Positions 11,338 to 21,640 of a DNA stretch of 64,000 nt are shown piece by piece (the first letter of the stretch is position 1; every line of letters starts with the position of its first letter). The position numbers and the translations under genes are program-made. This stretch comes from Nephrocerus scutellatus (lineage: Eukaryota > Arthropoda > Insecta > Diptera > Pipunculidae), in assembly GCA_947095585.1 (NCBI GenBank), contig OX352761.1, positions 34,067,777-34,131,776 of the forward strand, in the 5' to 3' direction. The notes under the pieces are model-generated. The model was not told where the DNA came from. It made no database searches and worked only from the letters and a program-made list of their open reading frames with translations.

Positions 11338-11589
11338 AATATTTACATATACTATATTTCTTTTTACTCGTAGATTTAAGCAACTTTAAGATATATGAAG
11401 CGTTGCTCCTGCTCCCACCATGAAATCAATTAAAACATCTTGCGATTCTTCAATGTAAAACACTTCTATTCAAGACTCAGTTAATGCTTGTATATACACT
11501 TATATGTTATTAATAAAAACAATAAATAAGGTTGAACAAATATTTTTGTTTTGCTCTTCATAGCTATTTTCCAGATCAAGAATGCAACA

Positions 11590-12000
11590 GATTTCGGGTT
11601 AAATTTGTTCCAAAAATTGTTGGACTGCAAAAAAAGTAGGGAAAAATAACAAAAGTGGTTGTTGAATCTACGGGGTTAAGACTTAAAAACCGGTAAATTC
11701 AACACTTATTTTACAAGAGAAGCTGTTTTACCAACAAACAAGTATGTTTGTTGAAACAACTGATAATATTATAAGCTTGCAACGCAGTTTGCACTGTAAA
11801 TTCAACAACACGGTTGTTGATTTTGAGTTCTATGAATAGCTGTTTTTACTGAAAGAGTTTGAATATCAACATATAGTTATGTTGAGATAACTGTTATGAT
11901 TGTTATTTTCTATTGCACTGTAGCCGGTAAATTCAACAGATTGGTAATTGATCCAACAAATAAGCAAATCGTTAATTCAACAGTTTAGACTATTAACTGA
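11590..12000. repeat. Cluster of TTCAACA / TGTTGAA motifs, possible MITE
   Basis: GGTAAATTCAACA occurs near 11,692 and 11,931 in the same orientation. TTGTTGAATCTACGG near 11,657 is nearly its inverse. A further AATTCAACAAC-ACG-GTTGTTGATT hairpin lies near 11,801-11,824, and more TTCAACA or CCAACAAA copies follow to 11,985. The clustering suggests a decayed inverted-repeat element, but boundaries cannot be fixed. Confidence 0.35.
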
Positions 12001-12269
12001 AAATTAAGACCGGAAAACGTCTTTCGTTTTCGGTTTCTTTTCCTCCGTGTTCTGCATTTACCAAACAATTCGGTAGTTTCTAGCTTAGTACCGACCCATG
12101 AGCTTCAAGTCCATTCTTTTCAGGGTCATTAAGACGCAATTTATTCATAAAAGTCGCCAAGTCGTTATTAACCGGTAGTGCGGATTACTTGGGTAACGTT
12201 ACACTCGTTATTTCGTGACATATTTCAGTGAACAGTCTCTTCATTAATTTTGTAAAAGCAAAGGTTTTG

Positions 12270-12560
12270 CACTTGATAATACCGTGGCATTTGACAGAGT
12301 TTGCTATCAAGCTCTTTAAAAATAGTCAATGAAAAACTGCTTTGTTGAATTATTAACTATCTTTTGGGTCAGTCGATGATGGAAACTCTAGTATCCATGA
12401 ATGACACTCATATCATGCAAGCCAAGAAACTCACAGTTTTCGGTAAGTAGTTGACAACAAACTTCGTTGGAATGATCGCTTATCGACCGTCGCCAAAAAT
12501 GCTGCTTTAATATCCCTATGATGTGGCTACAATTTATTAAGTGTTAATTTACCCCCCAAA
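12270..12560 (+). mobile_element. Possible decayed non-LTR RT fragment
   Basis: Short readings such as DNTVAFDRVCYQAL and, near 12,445-12,510, DNKLRWNDRLSTVAKNAA resemble the KAFDxVxHxxL motif and the xxKLxWxxHL region after the RT core of non-LTR elements. Several frame changes are needed and little survives. Low confidence. Confidence 0.25.
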
Positions 12561-12851
12561 CTTGAGTAAAACTGTCATACCTGCTGAGGTGCACCTACTC
12601 GTAAAACTTATCTGCATACGCTAGAAGGAATTAAGAACCTAGCCTTTAAACATATCGGAATGTTTCCTGCTTGTTACTGTTTTAAATCTACTATCACTCC
12701 AAATAAAATATCCAGTTTCATGCCACATCTCCATGAGATCATTCGCAACATTAATAGCGCCTGGAGCATTTAGTCCAATAGTTTCCCCTCAAGACCATCT
12801 TTGGACGCACTTGTAAGTTTACAGGTTCTTTCTTTAGCCGTACATAACATA

Positions 12852-13057
12852 ACGGGTGTTTTTTTGGGAGGTTTGTTTTTCCGATAGATGTCGTTTTATT
12901 TTATGACAGTTGTTTTGACAGCTCAAAGTGGCATTTCTACTCAGTATTGTTTGGCAAATCATTATGAAAAAAAAAAAAATGACATTTGTGAAAAATAGTC
13001 GTGGTAGCCATATGCCAGAAATTGTGTTTAAATGTTAAATGCCAAAAAAACACCCGT
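12852..13057 (+). mobile_element. Miniature rosa (DD41D) derivative, copy 1
   Basis: The 206-bp element has ITRs ACGGGTGTTTTTTTGGGAGG and its inverse-like right end AAAAAAACACCCGT, flanked by TA on both sides (12,850-12,851 and 13,058-13,059). Compared with the full element at 30,796-32,099 it keeps the 5' untranslated region, the transposase start codon and the last 19 codons, with the intervening region replaced by a poly(A) run. It also lacks the 3' untranslated region, the stop codon lying almost next to the ITR. Confidence 0.85.
12964..13038 (+). CDS. 24-codon micro-ORF left by transposase deletion
   Basis: The frame reads MKKKKMTFVKNSRGSHMPEI and ends VFKC before TAA. The first Met is the transposase start in the same sequence context as the full element. 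From the second Met onward it is the C-terminal tail of the rosa transposase. Four Lys codons come from a 12-base A run at the deletion joint. No catalytic or DNA-binding part remains, so a transposase function is excluded. Whether the peptide is made is unknown. It is noteworthy only because the neighbouring copy keeps the same frame with a longer A run. Confidence 0.3.
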   Translation: MKKKKMTFVKNSRGSHMPEIVFKC

Positions 13058-13065
13058 TAGATATA

Positions 13066-13226
13066 ACGTGTTTTTTTAAGAGGTTGCCGATTTTTTTTTT
13101 GAATAAAACACATATAAAATTATGAAATGACCAAAATTTTTTTTTATTTGGTAGATAATTTTTTGGCATTTAACATTTAAACACAATTTCTGGCATATGG
13201 CTACCACGACTATTTTTCACAAATGT

Positions 13227-13259
<33 letters not shown>

Positions 13260-13374
13260 CATAATGATTTGCCAAACAATACTGAGTAGAAATGCCACTT
13301 TGAGCTGTCAAAACAACTGTCATAAAATAAAACGACATCTATCGGAAAAACAAACCTCCCAAAAAAACACCCTT
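13066..13374 (-). mobile_element. Miniature rosa (DD41D) derivative, copy 2
   Basis: The 309-bp element, opposite in orientation to copy 1 and only 8 bp away, has ends ACGTGTTTTTTTAAGAGG and AAAAAAACACCCTT and flanking TA at 13,064-13,065 and 13,375-13,376. It keeps the full 3' untranslated region (GCCGATTTTTTTTTTGAATA) found in the 1.3-kb element. A 31-base T run at 13,229-13,259 marks the internal deletion joint. On the minus strand this gives a micro-ORF at 13,262-13,170: Met, ten Lys, then the same 19-residue transposase tail. Confidence 0.85.
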
Positions 13375-13914
13375 TATATGGAAATTTTCGTCAAGCTCTA
13401 CATTTTTATAGGCATCGACACCTTCTCTTGTCACCTCCTTAACCTTAACTCACCGATGTGCTAAGCACCTAAACAGGAATTAGTTAAACAATGTGTTTGT
13501 ATTCATTTACAAATAACAATAGTCGAGAGGAGGGCTTAAATCCCGAAATGTGTCATCAAATTTATTTATTTTAGAGGTCTGCTTCTACTTATAACACACA
13601 CCTTATTAATTTGGTGGAAAATATTACTTTTACGACGGTAAAAAGATAATGTAAAAAAAAGTTTTTAAAAATGTTATAATAAAAGCACTAAGGGACGAAG
13701 AAATTTCTAAAAATCAGTCTAACAATAGGAGTAATGATAATGAAGTGTCACAATTATATTGAGCAAAGTTCTGTGTTAATGGCAAATATATGGTATAGGC
13801 GACTAGGCGTTTGTTATTATGCATTGTAAAATTAGCCGGAGATCATCTATGACCAATAATTCGAGAGCTAGCATTAAGTTTCCAAATAAAGATAATTTAA
13901 GTGAAAACTAAGTT
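13375..13914. other. No recognised feature
   Basis: AT-rich non-coding sequence between the miniature rosa copies and the RTE remnant. Confidence 0.45.
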
Positions 13915-14660
13915 AAAGACAGGATAGCCCCATAACCCAACTTCATTTTTGGCCCATAAAAGTGTGGCTTAATCCATTTTGATTAGGCATATGATGGAAA
14001 AATATCTGAAGTTTCACAACTCAGTACACCGTATGTTTTTTAGACTTCAAAGTAACCTATGTTCGCATAGCCAGTTTTTAACTTTATAAAGCCATGACAG
14101 AATTTGGCATCATAAGACACGACTATATAGGTTGACTTTGAGCACTATCACTATCACTATCAATCCCATTCTCCATCTATAATATAATAAATAAATTATA
14201 TAAAATATGTACAAGGAGCTTTCTTCCAGATCGAGCGGGCGGCATGAAATCTGGGGCTAAGCATAAATAAGATCAAAACTAAGTATATGGTGGCCACGTC
14301 TGTGAGCAGAAGACCCGATACTTGTTCCTTAATTCAAATTCAGAAATCTACCATAACATCCAAGCTGCTGGTGTATAAGACAATGGTCATACCGGTACTC
14401 ACATCCTCGGCTCGATAGGAACTGGTGGGCAGAATACCTAGCACGCATGAGCGAAAAGGATCCTCCTCAGAAAGTCCTGTGCGGTAGGATTTATGGGAAT
14501 ATACAGCTAGGCCAAGCATACGCTGGAAGGATGTACTAGACCATCAGAGTTAAGGGAGGTCATACTGGATGACACCGGCTCAAAATTGGGACCAGTGGAG
14601 AGATTTTTTTGCTGGAGTCCAGGACCGGACGCTGGTTGTGAAGCGATATATGATGCTGAC
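13915..14660 (+). mobile_element. Decayed RTE-clade retrotransposon (copy c)
   Basis: The segment 13,919-14,040 matches the RT region of the element at 29,050-29,190 (shared ACAGGATAGC/TCCCAT, CAGTGTGGCTT-like and ATGGAAAAATxTCTxxAGTTT blocks). Positions 14,222-14,330 match the region around the polymerase YADD downstream flank. Positions 14,400-14,610 match the C-terminal LRWAGHLARMSEED segment, here decayed to a W-AEYLARMSEKD-like reading. Frameshifts and internal deletions are numerous. It has no coding capacity. Confidence 0.75.
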
Positions 14661-15090
14661 CAGACATGACAATTAAACTCCAGTTTAGGGTGAATGAAAG
14701 CCAAATCAGAGGGAGTGAAATATTATTTTGCACCGCATTAGGAAAGCTAAACATTATGCATCATTTTTGGCGACTGGGAAAATGTGGTTATTGCAACGAA
14801 GTATGCTTACGCAATTTATGGGAATTCGGTTCTCGGTTTATTCCAGGCAAGTGGCATTCATGGATAATAGATGAAGGCTTATGTTTCGCTTTGACAACAA
14901 AAGACATTGGGTTTATATCTTCTAATCTAATTAAATTCGGTTCGTCTAAATTTTGTTCGGTTTTTCTCAGTTGGATTTTATTTATATATTCGAATTCATA
15001 CCTTTCTAATTCTCTAGCAGCCAAAATCGTACCATCCGACTTCGTTTGATTTGACAGACAAGTCCAGGTTGTTGGCAATCTCAAAAACTA
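14661..15090 (-). pseudogene. Unidentified coding-like segment
   Basis: The minus-strand frame at 15,084-14,788 gives 98 residues with coding-like composition, including ARELERYEFEYINKIQLRKT and EPNLIRLEDINPMSFVVKAK. An overlapping + strand frame of 127 codons (14,666-15,049) covers the same DNA. The minus reading is richer in charged residues and looks more protein-like. I do not recognise a domain. It could be part of a retroelement polyprotein or a decayed host exon. No splice signals or start context decide the matter. Confidence 0.25.
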
Positions 15091-15869
15091 TTGTAGGCTC
15101 ATCTACTAGCTGAGTAAGATGGTTCTGTTAGCGAATATCTCAACACACCATTCTTTGTGTGTTGTCTAGCCAGAATGACGAACCAATATTGTGTATCCTG
15201 AAATTGTCCGAAATAACTATTTCATATATTTGGGCTTCTGTATATTAATCCATAGTATTAATTTAGCTTTTATACTTTTACTTCAAGCCATGTGATATTA
15301 AAATCAGGATTTGCATTTGAATTTTGGCTGAAATGAGTATGAAGTTGACAAGCAACATTACTACTGACATTTTGGACAGAGTATCCCTAGTAATAAATAT
15401 TTAAGGTACTTCACATCTTTACTTTGAGAAATTATGGTGTTGTTGAGAGTGATAGCTGCGCTGTCCTCTTTTCTAACGGCAAATGTGATGTAAGTACTCT
15501 CCTCACGTTCACTTTAATTCTTCAATTTCGGTGCAAATTACACTTTGCGGTCTGTAACGCATAAGCAGTTGATAAGGGCAAAATCGGGCTACAGCGCCCA
15601 CTGTTTATACTTTAAACACTTATCCCAATCGTTGCCGTCAGAGCTTGTCGTCAAAATTCCGACCGCGCTAAGTCTAGTTTGGCTGTAGCGTTTAAATTGC
15701 CCGTTTGTCCGTTTGCCCGTTTGCCCGTGGGGAACCAGTTATATTTAAAACGTGAAATATGACATGGCAGAAATTTATAAACCTCCTGGATGTAAAGGCA
15801 GTTCCTACGTCACTGACTATTTGCTGTGGTAATCCAAAAAATCCAAAATAGCCGCTGATCTAATCTAAG
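15091..15869. other. No recognised feature; TTTGCCCG run
   Basis: Contains a short GTTTGTCCGTTTGCCCGTTT run near 15,705-15,730 and no supported gene. Confidence 0.4.
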
Positions 15870-16134
15870 AACTTGAATACATATTTGGTTTCGGTTGATC
15901 TCACTGCTCTCATTACCATATATTTCTTAACACATCAACGCAGAACATCAAATGGCAATTCCCAGAAGAGCTTTTCAGGAACGGTCCGATATATTCGATA
16001 TGCACGGCATCAAATGAAATGGGCACCTTTCGGACGGATGCAATTCACCGTCACTTTGTCGAAAACCTTTGTTGTACGAACACTCGATGCATAGTGATAT
16101 ATATTTCTACACAAAGTCTCTCATTACAGAAATT

Positions 16135-16645
16135 TCTAAGAGGGCGAGCTAACGCACAGGTTTTTTAAAACGTTGTAACTTCTACTTTATATAAGAATTA
16201 TGTTAGACAAATTTTGGAATTTAATTCATATGTATGGGGTTGGGCTCCAAAATCGCATTTGCATTATCTTGATAGAATTTAGAATAGAGTTGTCCGCATG
16301 ATAAACGATGTAACCATTACTTCATCTCTTGATTTTTGGGAGTATAGTCGAAAAATGTAGGTAGATGCTCTTCAGAAACCCGTTCTCTAGTACTTTGTCG
16401 GCAACGTTAATACTAGCTTCAGTTCTAATTAACATAGATTTGCCTTAAAACCTTCTTCATGTACAACCCAACATTTCAAATCTTTCTCCGAGAGTGACAT
16501 CGGTGTGAACTCAATTAGTCGACTCCAGTTTTCCCGAAACGTTTAATCTACAGGCCTTCAAAATAGACGTCAACAAGCTCCTGAAGGTCCGACTTGTTCA
16601 ATAGAGGATCCAAGAATTTTTCAAGACTGACTTACGTTTTGTATT
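16135..16645 (+). mobile_element. CR1-like non-LTR retrotransposon 3' remnant
   Basis: After frame corrections, 16,195-16,330 reads NYVRQILEFNSYVWGWAPKS, HLHYLDRI-NRVVRMINDV and TITSSLD. This matches the C-terminal tail of CR1-type ORF2 proteins, where RPxLEYxSxVWGxAP, LDRIQxRAxRLIxD and LxPLxHRRxV follow one another. Later pieces resemble the RTxxFxxSFFPRTxRLWNSLP region. Stops and frameshifts are dense. The preceding 15,870-16,130 stretch may belong to another element. Confidence 0.55.
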
Positions 16646-16901
16646 TTATGTAATATTTTCTTGATCAGGGTTTTTTGTAGTTTTCCCTGACCATGATCAA
16701 TTGATTAAAGGATTTGGGTGCTCGTCATTTTAGTTTTGTAATCGGTTTCCCTATTGCTTTTTCAATGAATCGGGGAGAATTCTGAGAAAATAAATTGAAA
16801 CCGGCTACAAACGTGAGGAATGTGATATGTTGTAAATAACATTCGATTCCTGCGATTTTTAGTTTTATTTTTTTTAATAAAGGGTATACCTATAGCCCAC
16901 C

Positions 16902-17117
16902 TTATTGCCATGGCGCAATTCGTTCAGGGAGTTCTTCCTTGGCAATAAGTTTATGTATAAAAAAAACAGAAGGTTTTTTTAGAATCTCTATAGTTTTCCT
17001 AACACCAAAATGTCCAACCAATCGCGATTTGTTAAAATTCAAAATGCTTGAAAAATTTAATTCATTTAGAACAAAACAGTTTTTTGTCACTTCATATTTA
17101 GGAGATTGCCGGCTCAA
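16902..17117 (-). pseudogene. Possible integrase-like H2C2 remnant
   Basis: The minus frame contains SRLVGHFGVRKTIEILKK, reminiscent of the HxxxxxGHxGVxKTxxxIxR zinc-binding segment upstream of LTR-retrotransposon integrases, followed by FFIHKLIAKEELPERIAPWQ. The second half is repeated in related form at about 42,775-42,850 on the + strand (TTATTGCC...AGAACTCCCT...GGCAATAAGGTG), showing that it belongs to a repeat family. The zinc ligands after the His pair are not evident. It could also be a non-LTR tail. Confidence 0.3.
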
Positions 17118-17285
17118 ATCCCGTGAGGTAAGTAACTTTTTAAAACAATATTGAATATTTCATAATTAAAAAGTAAGAAAAGTTCAATTATAGGTATCAA
17201 GTGTGGTGTGGGTGGGGTGGTGGTGGGAATGGCTGAAAATCAAGAAATAGCTTAGTGTAAATTGAACTGGGATGACTAATAAAAA

Positions 17286-17522
17286 AATGGAGGTGTGGCA
17301 ACAATACGACTTTATTTAACGGTCGCGGCCGGAATATTCAGTAAAGGCATATTACATTTTTTTATTTTTTCTTTAATTTCTTTTGCATTTAACAGATTTC
17401 TCATAAGTTCTATAGGTTTTGAGATATTTGCAAAAAATAGAAAAACGGTCCAAGTAAACTGCCACTTCCGGTTGGCCGATTTCCTCAAAAATCAACTGGG
17501 ACCTCCTTTTACTATTAGCGCT
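17286..17522 (+). repeat. Family B short repeat, copy 1
   Basis: About 235 bp running from ATGGAGGTGTGGCAACAATA to AAATCAACTGGGACCTCC. A second copy lies at 39,789-40,622, where it is split by a solo LTR. Shared blocks include AACAGATTTCTCATAAGTTC, TTTTGAGATATTTGCAAAAA and CACTTCCGGTTG. Short GGAGGT and ACCTCC ends are inverted. No coding capacity. Likely a small non-autonomous element. Confidence 0.7.
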
Positions 17523-17529
17523 TTCCAAT

Positions 17530-17610
17530 AACTTAAACCTTACCCGAAACCCACGGGTAAGCTTTCAAAGTGACAGAGTTTTCGTGATTTTCGTGGTAAA
17601 CGCTGTGCAA
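17530..17610 (+). repeat. Short repeat shared with 20,612-20,680
   Basis: The block GGTAAGCTTTCAAAGTGACA followed by GAGTTTTCG recurs at about 20,632-20,662, each time preceded by a CCGAAACCCAxxxx-type sequence. Nothing more is known about it. Confidence 0.55.
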
Positions 17611-17844
17611 CTGGAACGACAAACCGAAACCAAATTTGACATTTATTATTAGTTAACTGAAATTGTTTATGCGGTGCGGAATGGTTTTGACGTGACAACG
17701 TCTTACTACAAGGTTAAGGGGTACGTATTTAAAAAGTCGAATGTTAAATGGAACTATTTTAACAGCATTTACCTCTGTTATGTCACTTTTAAGTGAGAAA
17801 CTGTTAAATGTCCGACTGTTGTGATCACTGTTAAATATCACATT

Positions 17845-18672
17845 TCCCAAGAGATTCGTATGAAACTCGGAATGTAGGACTAATATGCGACTATAAGATT
17901 TGTTCCTATGGAAATTCTGGGATCTGGCCAATTGGGTCTGGAATTTTGGGAACCAAGCCATTTCTCAAGGGATTCGTATGAAACTCGGAATGTAGGACTA
18001 ATATGCGACTATAAGATTTGTTCCTATGGAAATTCTGGGATCTGGCCAATTGGGTCTGGAATTTTGGGAACCAAGCCATTTCTCAAGGGATTCGTATGAA
18101 ACTCGGAATGTAGGACTAATATGCGACTATAAGATTTGTTCCTATGGAAATTCTGGGATCTGGCCAATTGGGTCTGGAATTTTGGGAAGCAAGCCATTTC
18201 TCAAGGGATTCGTATGAAACTCGGAATGTAGGACTAATATGCGACTATAAGATTTGTTTCTATGGAAATTCTGAGATCTGGCCAATAGGGTCTGGAAGTT
18301 TGGGAACCAAGCCATTTCTCAAGGGATTCGTATGAAACTCGGAATGTAAGATGCGACTATAAGATTTATTCCTATGGAAATTCTGGGATCTGGCCAATAG
18401 GGTCTGGAATTTTGGGAACCAAGCCATTTCTCAAGGGATTCGTATGAAACTCGGAATGTAGGACTAATATGCGACTATAAGATTTGTTCCTATGGAAATT
18501 CTGAGATCTGGCCAATAGGGTCTGGAAGTTTGGGAACCAAGCCATTTCTTAAGGGATTCGTATGAAACTCGGAATGTAGGACTAATATGTGACTATAAGA
18601 TTTGTTCCTATGGAAATTCTGGGATCTGGCCAATTGGGTCTGAAAGTTTTTGGAACTAAGCCATTTCTCATC
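17845..18672 (+). repeat. 118-bp tandem satellite, about 7 copies
   Basis: GATTCGTATGAAACTCGG occurs at 17,853, 17,971, 18,089, 18,207, 18,325, 18,437 and 18,555, that is every 118 bp apart from one unit of 112 bp. Units are nearly identical in the middle of the array and more divergent at its edges. The overlapping 63-codon frames in successive units are a by-product: 118 is not a multiple of three, so no protein repeat can be read through. The unit differs in sequence from the family A minisatellite although the period is similar. Confidence 0.95.
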
Positions 18673-18720
18673 GTCATCTCATCTCATCTTCCCTTGGCAG
18701 TAAATTTAAATAAAAAAAAA

Positions 18721-19610
18721 ACAACCCATAAAAATTAAAATTTTTCATCTAAATTCTCTAATCGCAGAAATTGATATGGGAGCCCCTCGATCCTGGGCCA
18801 TTTTTTTTTATTGTAGAAGAAAATCATCGAAACAAACATTTGACATCAGATGTTAAAATTGAAAAAGCTCAGATCATTTTATTCTGAGCACTTAGAGCAC
18901 GCTCATACTCTGAGCAAATAAGAAACACGAACATTTATCTTGAGAACTCTTTGACTGCTCTGAACTAATTTATGAAAACGCCAAATGACAGAATATTGTG
19001 AAAACTTGTTGTTCTATCTGTAAGTTGATATCGACAACAAAAAAAAACGACATCAATAAAAATACAATTCAGTATATAATAAAAATGTAAGTTGAAGTAA
19101 GCATAAAACATTTATGTCTCGTTTCATTTGCTGGGTTCATTTGTGCGTGCGCTAAGATTTCTCTCTCTCTCTTCACCACCTACAAAACCATGCAGCGCAG
19201 CCGACTGCGCAGCACACACCGCACAAAGTCCATAAAGGGCGACGAATATCTGATGCCAGTACAGATATTTAAAAAATGTATAAGGGCCTTGCGGCCGAAC
19301 CCGGGACCCGATCACTACCAAATTTTCGAAAAAGTATTGTTTATTGGGTATACACATGTGTGTAAAATTTGAAGAAAATCGGGTAAATTTTTTAACATTT
19401 TTGTTTGGGAGCCCCCCGACCCCGCAGCCCGAGGGGCCTCAAAATTTAATAGAAAGTGTTGTCTCCGGAAATACGCATGTGTGCAAAATTTCAATAAAAT
19501 CGGGCCATGGGAAGTGGTTTAAAAATTGATCGCTAGAATCCACGACAGACGACCGACCGACGACCGACCGACGAGCCACGGGCAAGTGAAGTTAATATAG
19601 AGAATTTAAA
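18721..19610 (+). repeat. Family A element, copy 3 (full length, long subtype)
   Basis: Left end ACAACCCATAAAAATT then CTAAATTCTCTAATCGCAG. Right end GTTAATATAGAGAATTTAAA. The core has a GCTCAGATCATTTTATTCTG hairpin region near 18,867, AAAACTTGTTGTTCTATCTG, a TTTCTCTCTCTCTCTT run, a GCAGCGCAGCCGACTGCGCA palindrome-like block near 19,192 and two minisatellite units. The right part has a GACCGACCGACG run. It is nearly identical, in inverse orientation, to 40,766-41,650. No protein domain is seen. Confidence 0.85.
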
Positions 19611-19890
19611 AAAGCCGACGGGGAACACGCAGCCAATGAACCAACAGAAACTGTCACTCATAACCTTCTCTACAGAATGTCCAACTGTTTTGCTTTTTAA
19701 GAATACATGCTTAAAAGAGAACAAGAGCGCTAAATCCATATAAAAATTTCCTGTTTCTTTCTCGTTTCGTTTCTCGCTGTTTTTCTCTTGACTACCACCA
19801 GTTAGTTAGAACAGAGTGTTAAAAAAAAGAGTGCGTGTAACTTTTACGCGCGGTTGAAGTGAAACTTTTTTGACGTTGTGGCCGATGTTC
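19611..19890. other. Unique spacer with repeat module copy 3
   Basis: The spacer between two oppositely oriented family A copies holds the GAGTGCGTGTAACTTTTACG module at about 19,829-19,882, also seen at 3,437 and 4,112. No gene is seen. Confidence 0.45.
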
Positions 19891-20310
19891 TTTTTAAATT
19901 CTCTATATTAACTTCACTTGCCCGTGGGTCGTCGGTCGTCGGTCGGTCGTCGGTCGTCTGTCGTGGATTCTTGCGATCAATTTTTAACCCACTTCCCATG
20001 GCCCGATTTTATTGAAATTTTGCACACATGCGTATTTCCGGAGACAACACTTTCTATTAAATTTTGAGGCCCCTCGGGCTGCGGGGTCGGGGGGCTCCCA
20101 AACAAAAATGTTAAAAAATTTACCCGATTTTCTTCAAATTTTACACACATGTGTATACCCAACAAACAATACTTTTTCTGAAATTTGGTAGTGATCGGGC
20201 CCCAGGTTCGGCCGCAAGGCCCTTATATATTTTTTTAAATACCATCGCACTTCAACGACTATGTGCGGTGTATGCTGTGCAGTCGGCTGCGCTGCTTGAT
20301 TTAGTGGATT
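19891..20310 (-). repeat. Family A element, copy 4 (truncated)
   Basis: Begins TTTTTAAATTCTCTATATTA, inverse of the right end of copy 3, and passes through two minisatellite units to the CAGTCGGCTGCGCTGC block near 20,280, after which similarity stops. The other terminus is missing. Copies 3 and 4 therefore face each other across a 280-bp spacer. Confidence 0.8.
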
Positions 20311-20611
20311 TTGATTGCAAAATCTATTCTGCCTGTTCATGGCAGCACTACGAGTTTGCGTCGCCATATTTTTAACTCGGCACTTACAGGGTTATTAATA
20401 ATGTAATTATTTTTAATAATGAACGAAAACAGAAAATTTCGGTTTCACATCATTTCTCAAGCATCAATACACATTATTCCGACATTTCACAAAGTTTCCA
20501 TGATTGTGCGTAATAGTATAAAAGTCGAATCGATTATTAACATTCCATTTCATCTTTAAGTAATATGTATGTATTTTGTTTCCTAGTGTCTCTTTCCAAT
20601 TGCACAAACCG

Positions 20612-20796
20612 TATCCGAAACCATACCCATAGGTTAGCTTTCAAAGTGACAGAGTTTTCGGGGTGAACGAGGTGAGTGCCCGATGTACCCGATTGCCGAC
20701 GGGTAGCAAAGTAACATTATCGGTTACAAAGCAAAGGTACATAAAATCAAACCGTACTCCGGGCACAGTTCACAAATGCAACGTTAAACTGAAACC
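20612..20796 (+). repeat. Short repeat related to 17,530-17,610
   Basis: Contains TTAGCTTTCAAAGTGACAGA followed by GTTTTCG and then CCCGATTGCCGACGGGTAGC. Non-coding. Confidence 0.45.
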
Positions 20797-21640
20797 ACGA
20801 CCCATAAAATAAATTCATCTAAATTCTCTAATCGCAGAAATTGATATGGGACCCCTCGCTGGGTCATTTTTTTTTATTGTAGTAGAAAATCATCGAAAGA
20901 GACATTTGATATCAGATGTTAAAATTGAAAATGCTCAGATCATTTTATTCTGAGCATTTAGAGCATGCTCATACTATGAGCAAATAAGAAACACGAGCAT
21001 TTTTCTTGAAAACTCTGACTGATTGCTCTGAACTAATTTGTGAAAACGCGAAATGACAGAATATTGTGAAAACTTGTTGTTCTATCTGTAAGTTGATATC
21101 GAAAACAAAAAACTACATCAATACAATTCAGTAAATAAGTAAGTAAGTTGAATTAAGCATAAAACATTTATGTCTTGTTTCATTTTCTGGGTTCATTTGT
21201 GGGTGAGCTAAGATTTCTCTCTCTCCACCACCAAAACCAAGCAGCGCAGCCGACTGCGCAACATACACCGCACACAGTCATTAAAGTACGACGGTATCTG
21301 ATGCCACTATAAGATATTTAAAAAAATGTATAAGGGCCTTGCGGCCGAACCCGGGGCCCGATCACTACCAAAAGTATTGTTTATTGGGTATACACATGTG
21401 TGTAAAATTTGAAAAATATTGGGTAATTTTTATTTTAAATTTGTATGGGAGCCCCACGAACCCGGGGCCCGATCACTTCCAAATTTTAAAAGAAAGTATT
21501 GTCGCCGGAAATACACATGTGTACAATTTCAGGAAAATCGGGTTTTAGGAAGTGCGTTAAAAATTGATAGTTAAAAAGAAAAATTGTATGGGAGCCCCCC
21601 GACCCCGGGGCACGATCGCTTCAAAAATTATACAAAAAGT
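20797..21640 (+). repeat. Family A element, copy 5 (right terminus missing)
   Basis: Starts with CCCATAAAATAAATTCATCT then AAATTCTCTAATCGCAGAAA and follows copy 3 through the hairpin region, the TTGTTGTTCTATCTG block, the CGCAGCCGACTGCG block near 21,246 and about three minisatellite units. It ends inside a unit near 21,640 without the TTAATATAGAGAATTT terminus. Somewhat diverged from copy 3. Confidence 0.75.

Noticed and set aside
14666..15049. 127-codon + strand frame
   Set aside because: It overlaps a more protein-like minus-strand frame, begins inside an RTE remnant and shows no domain.
17845..18672. Regular repeats suggesting a CRISPR array or a repeat protein gene
   Set aside because: Units are directly adjacent without unique spacers, the genome is eukaryotic, and 118 bp is not a multiple of three, so no continuous protein can be read through the units.
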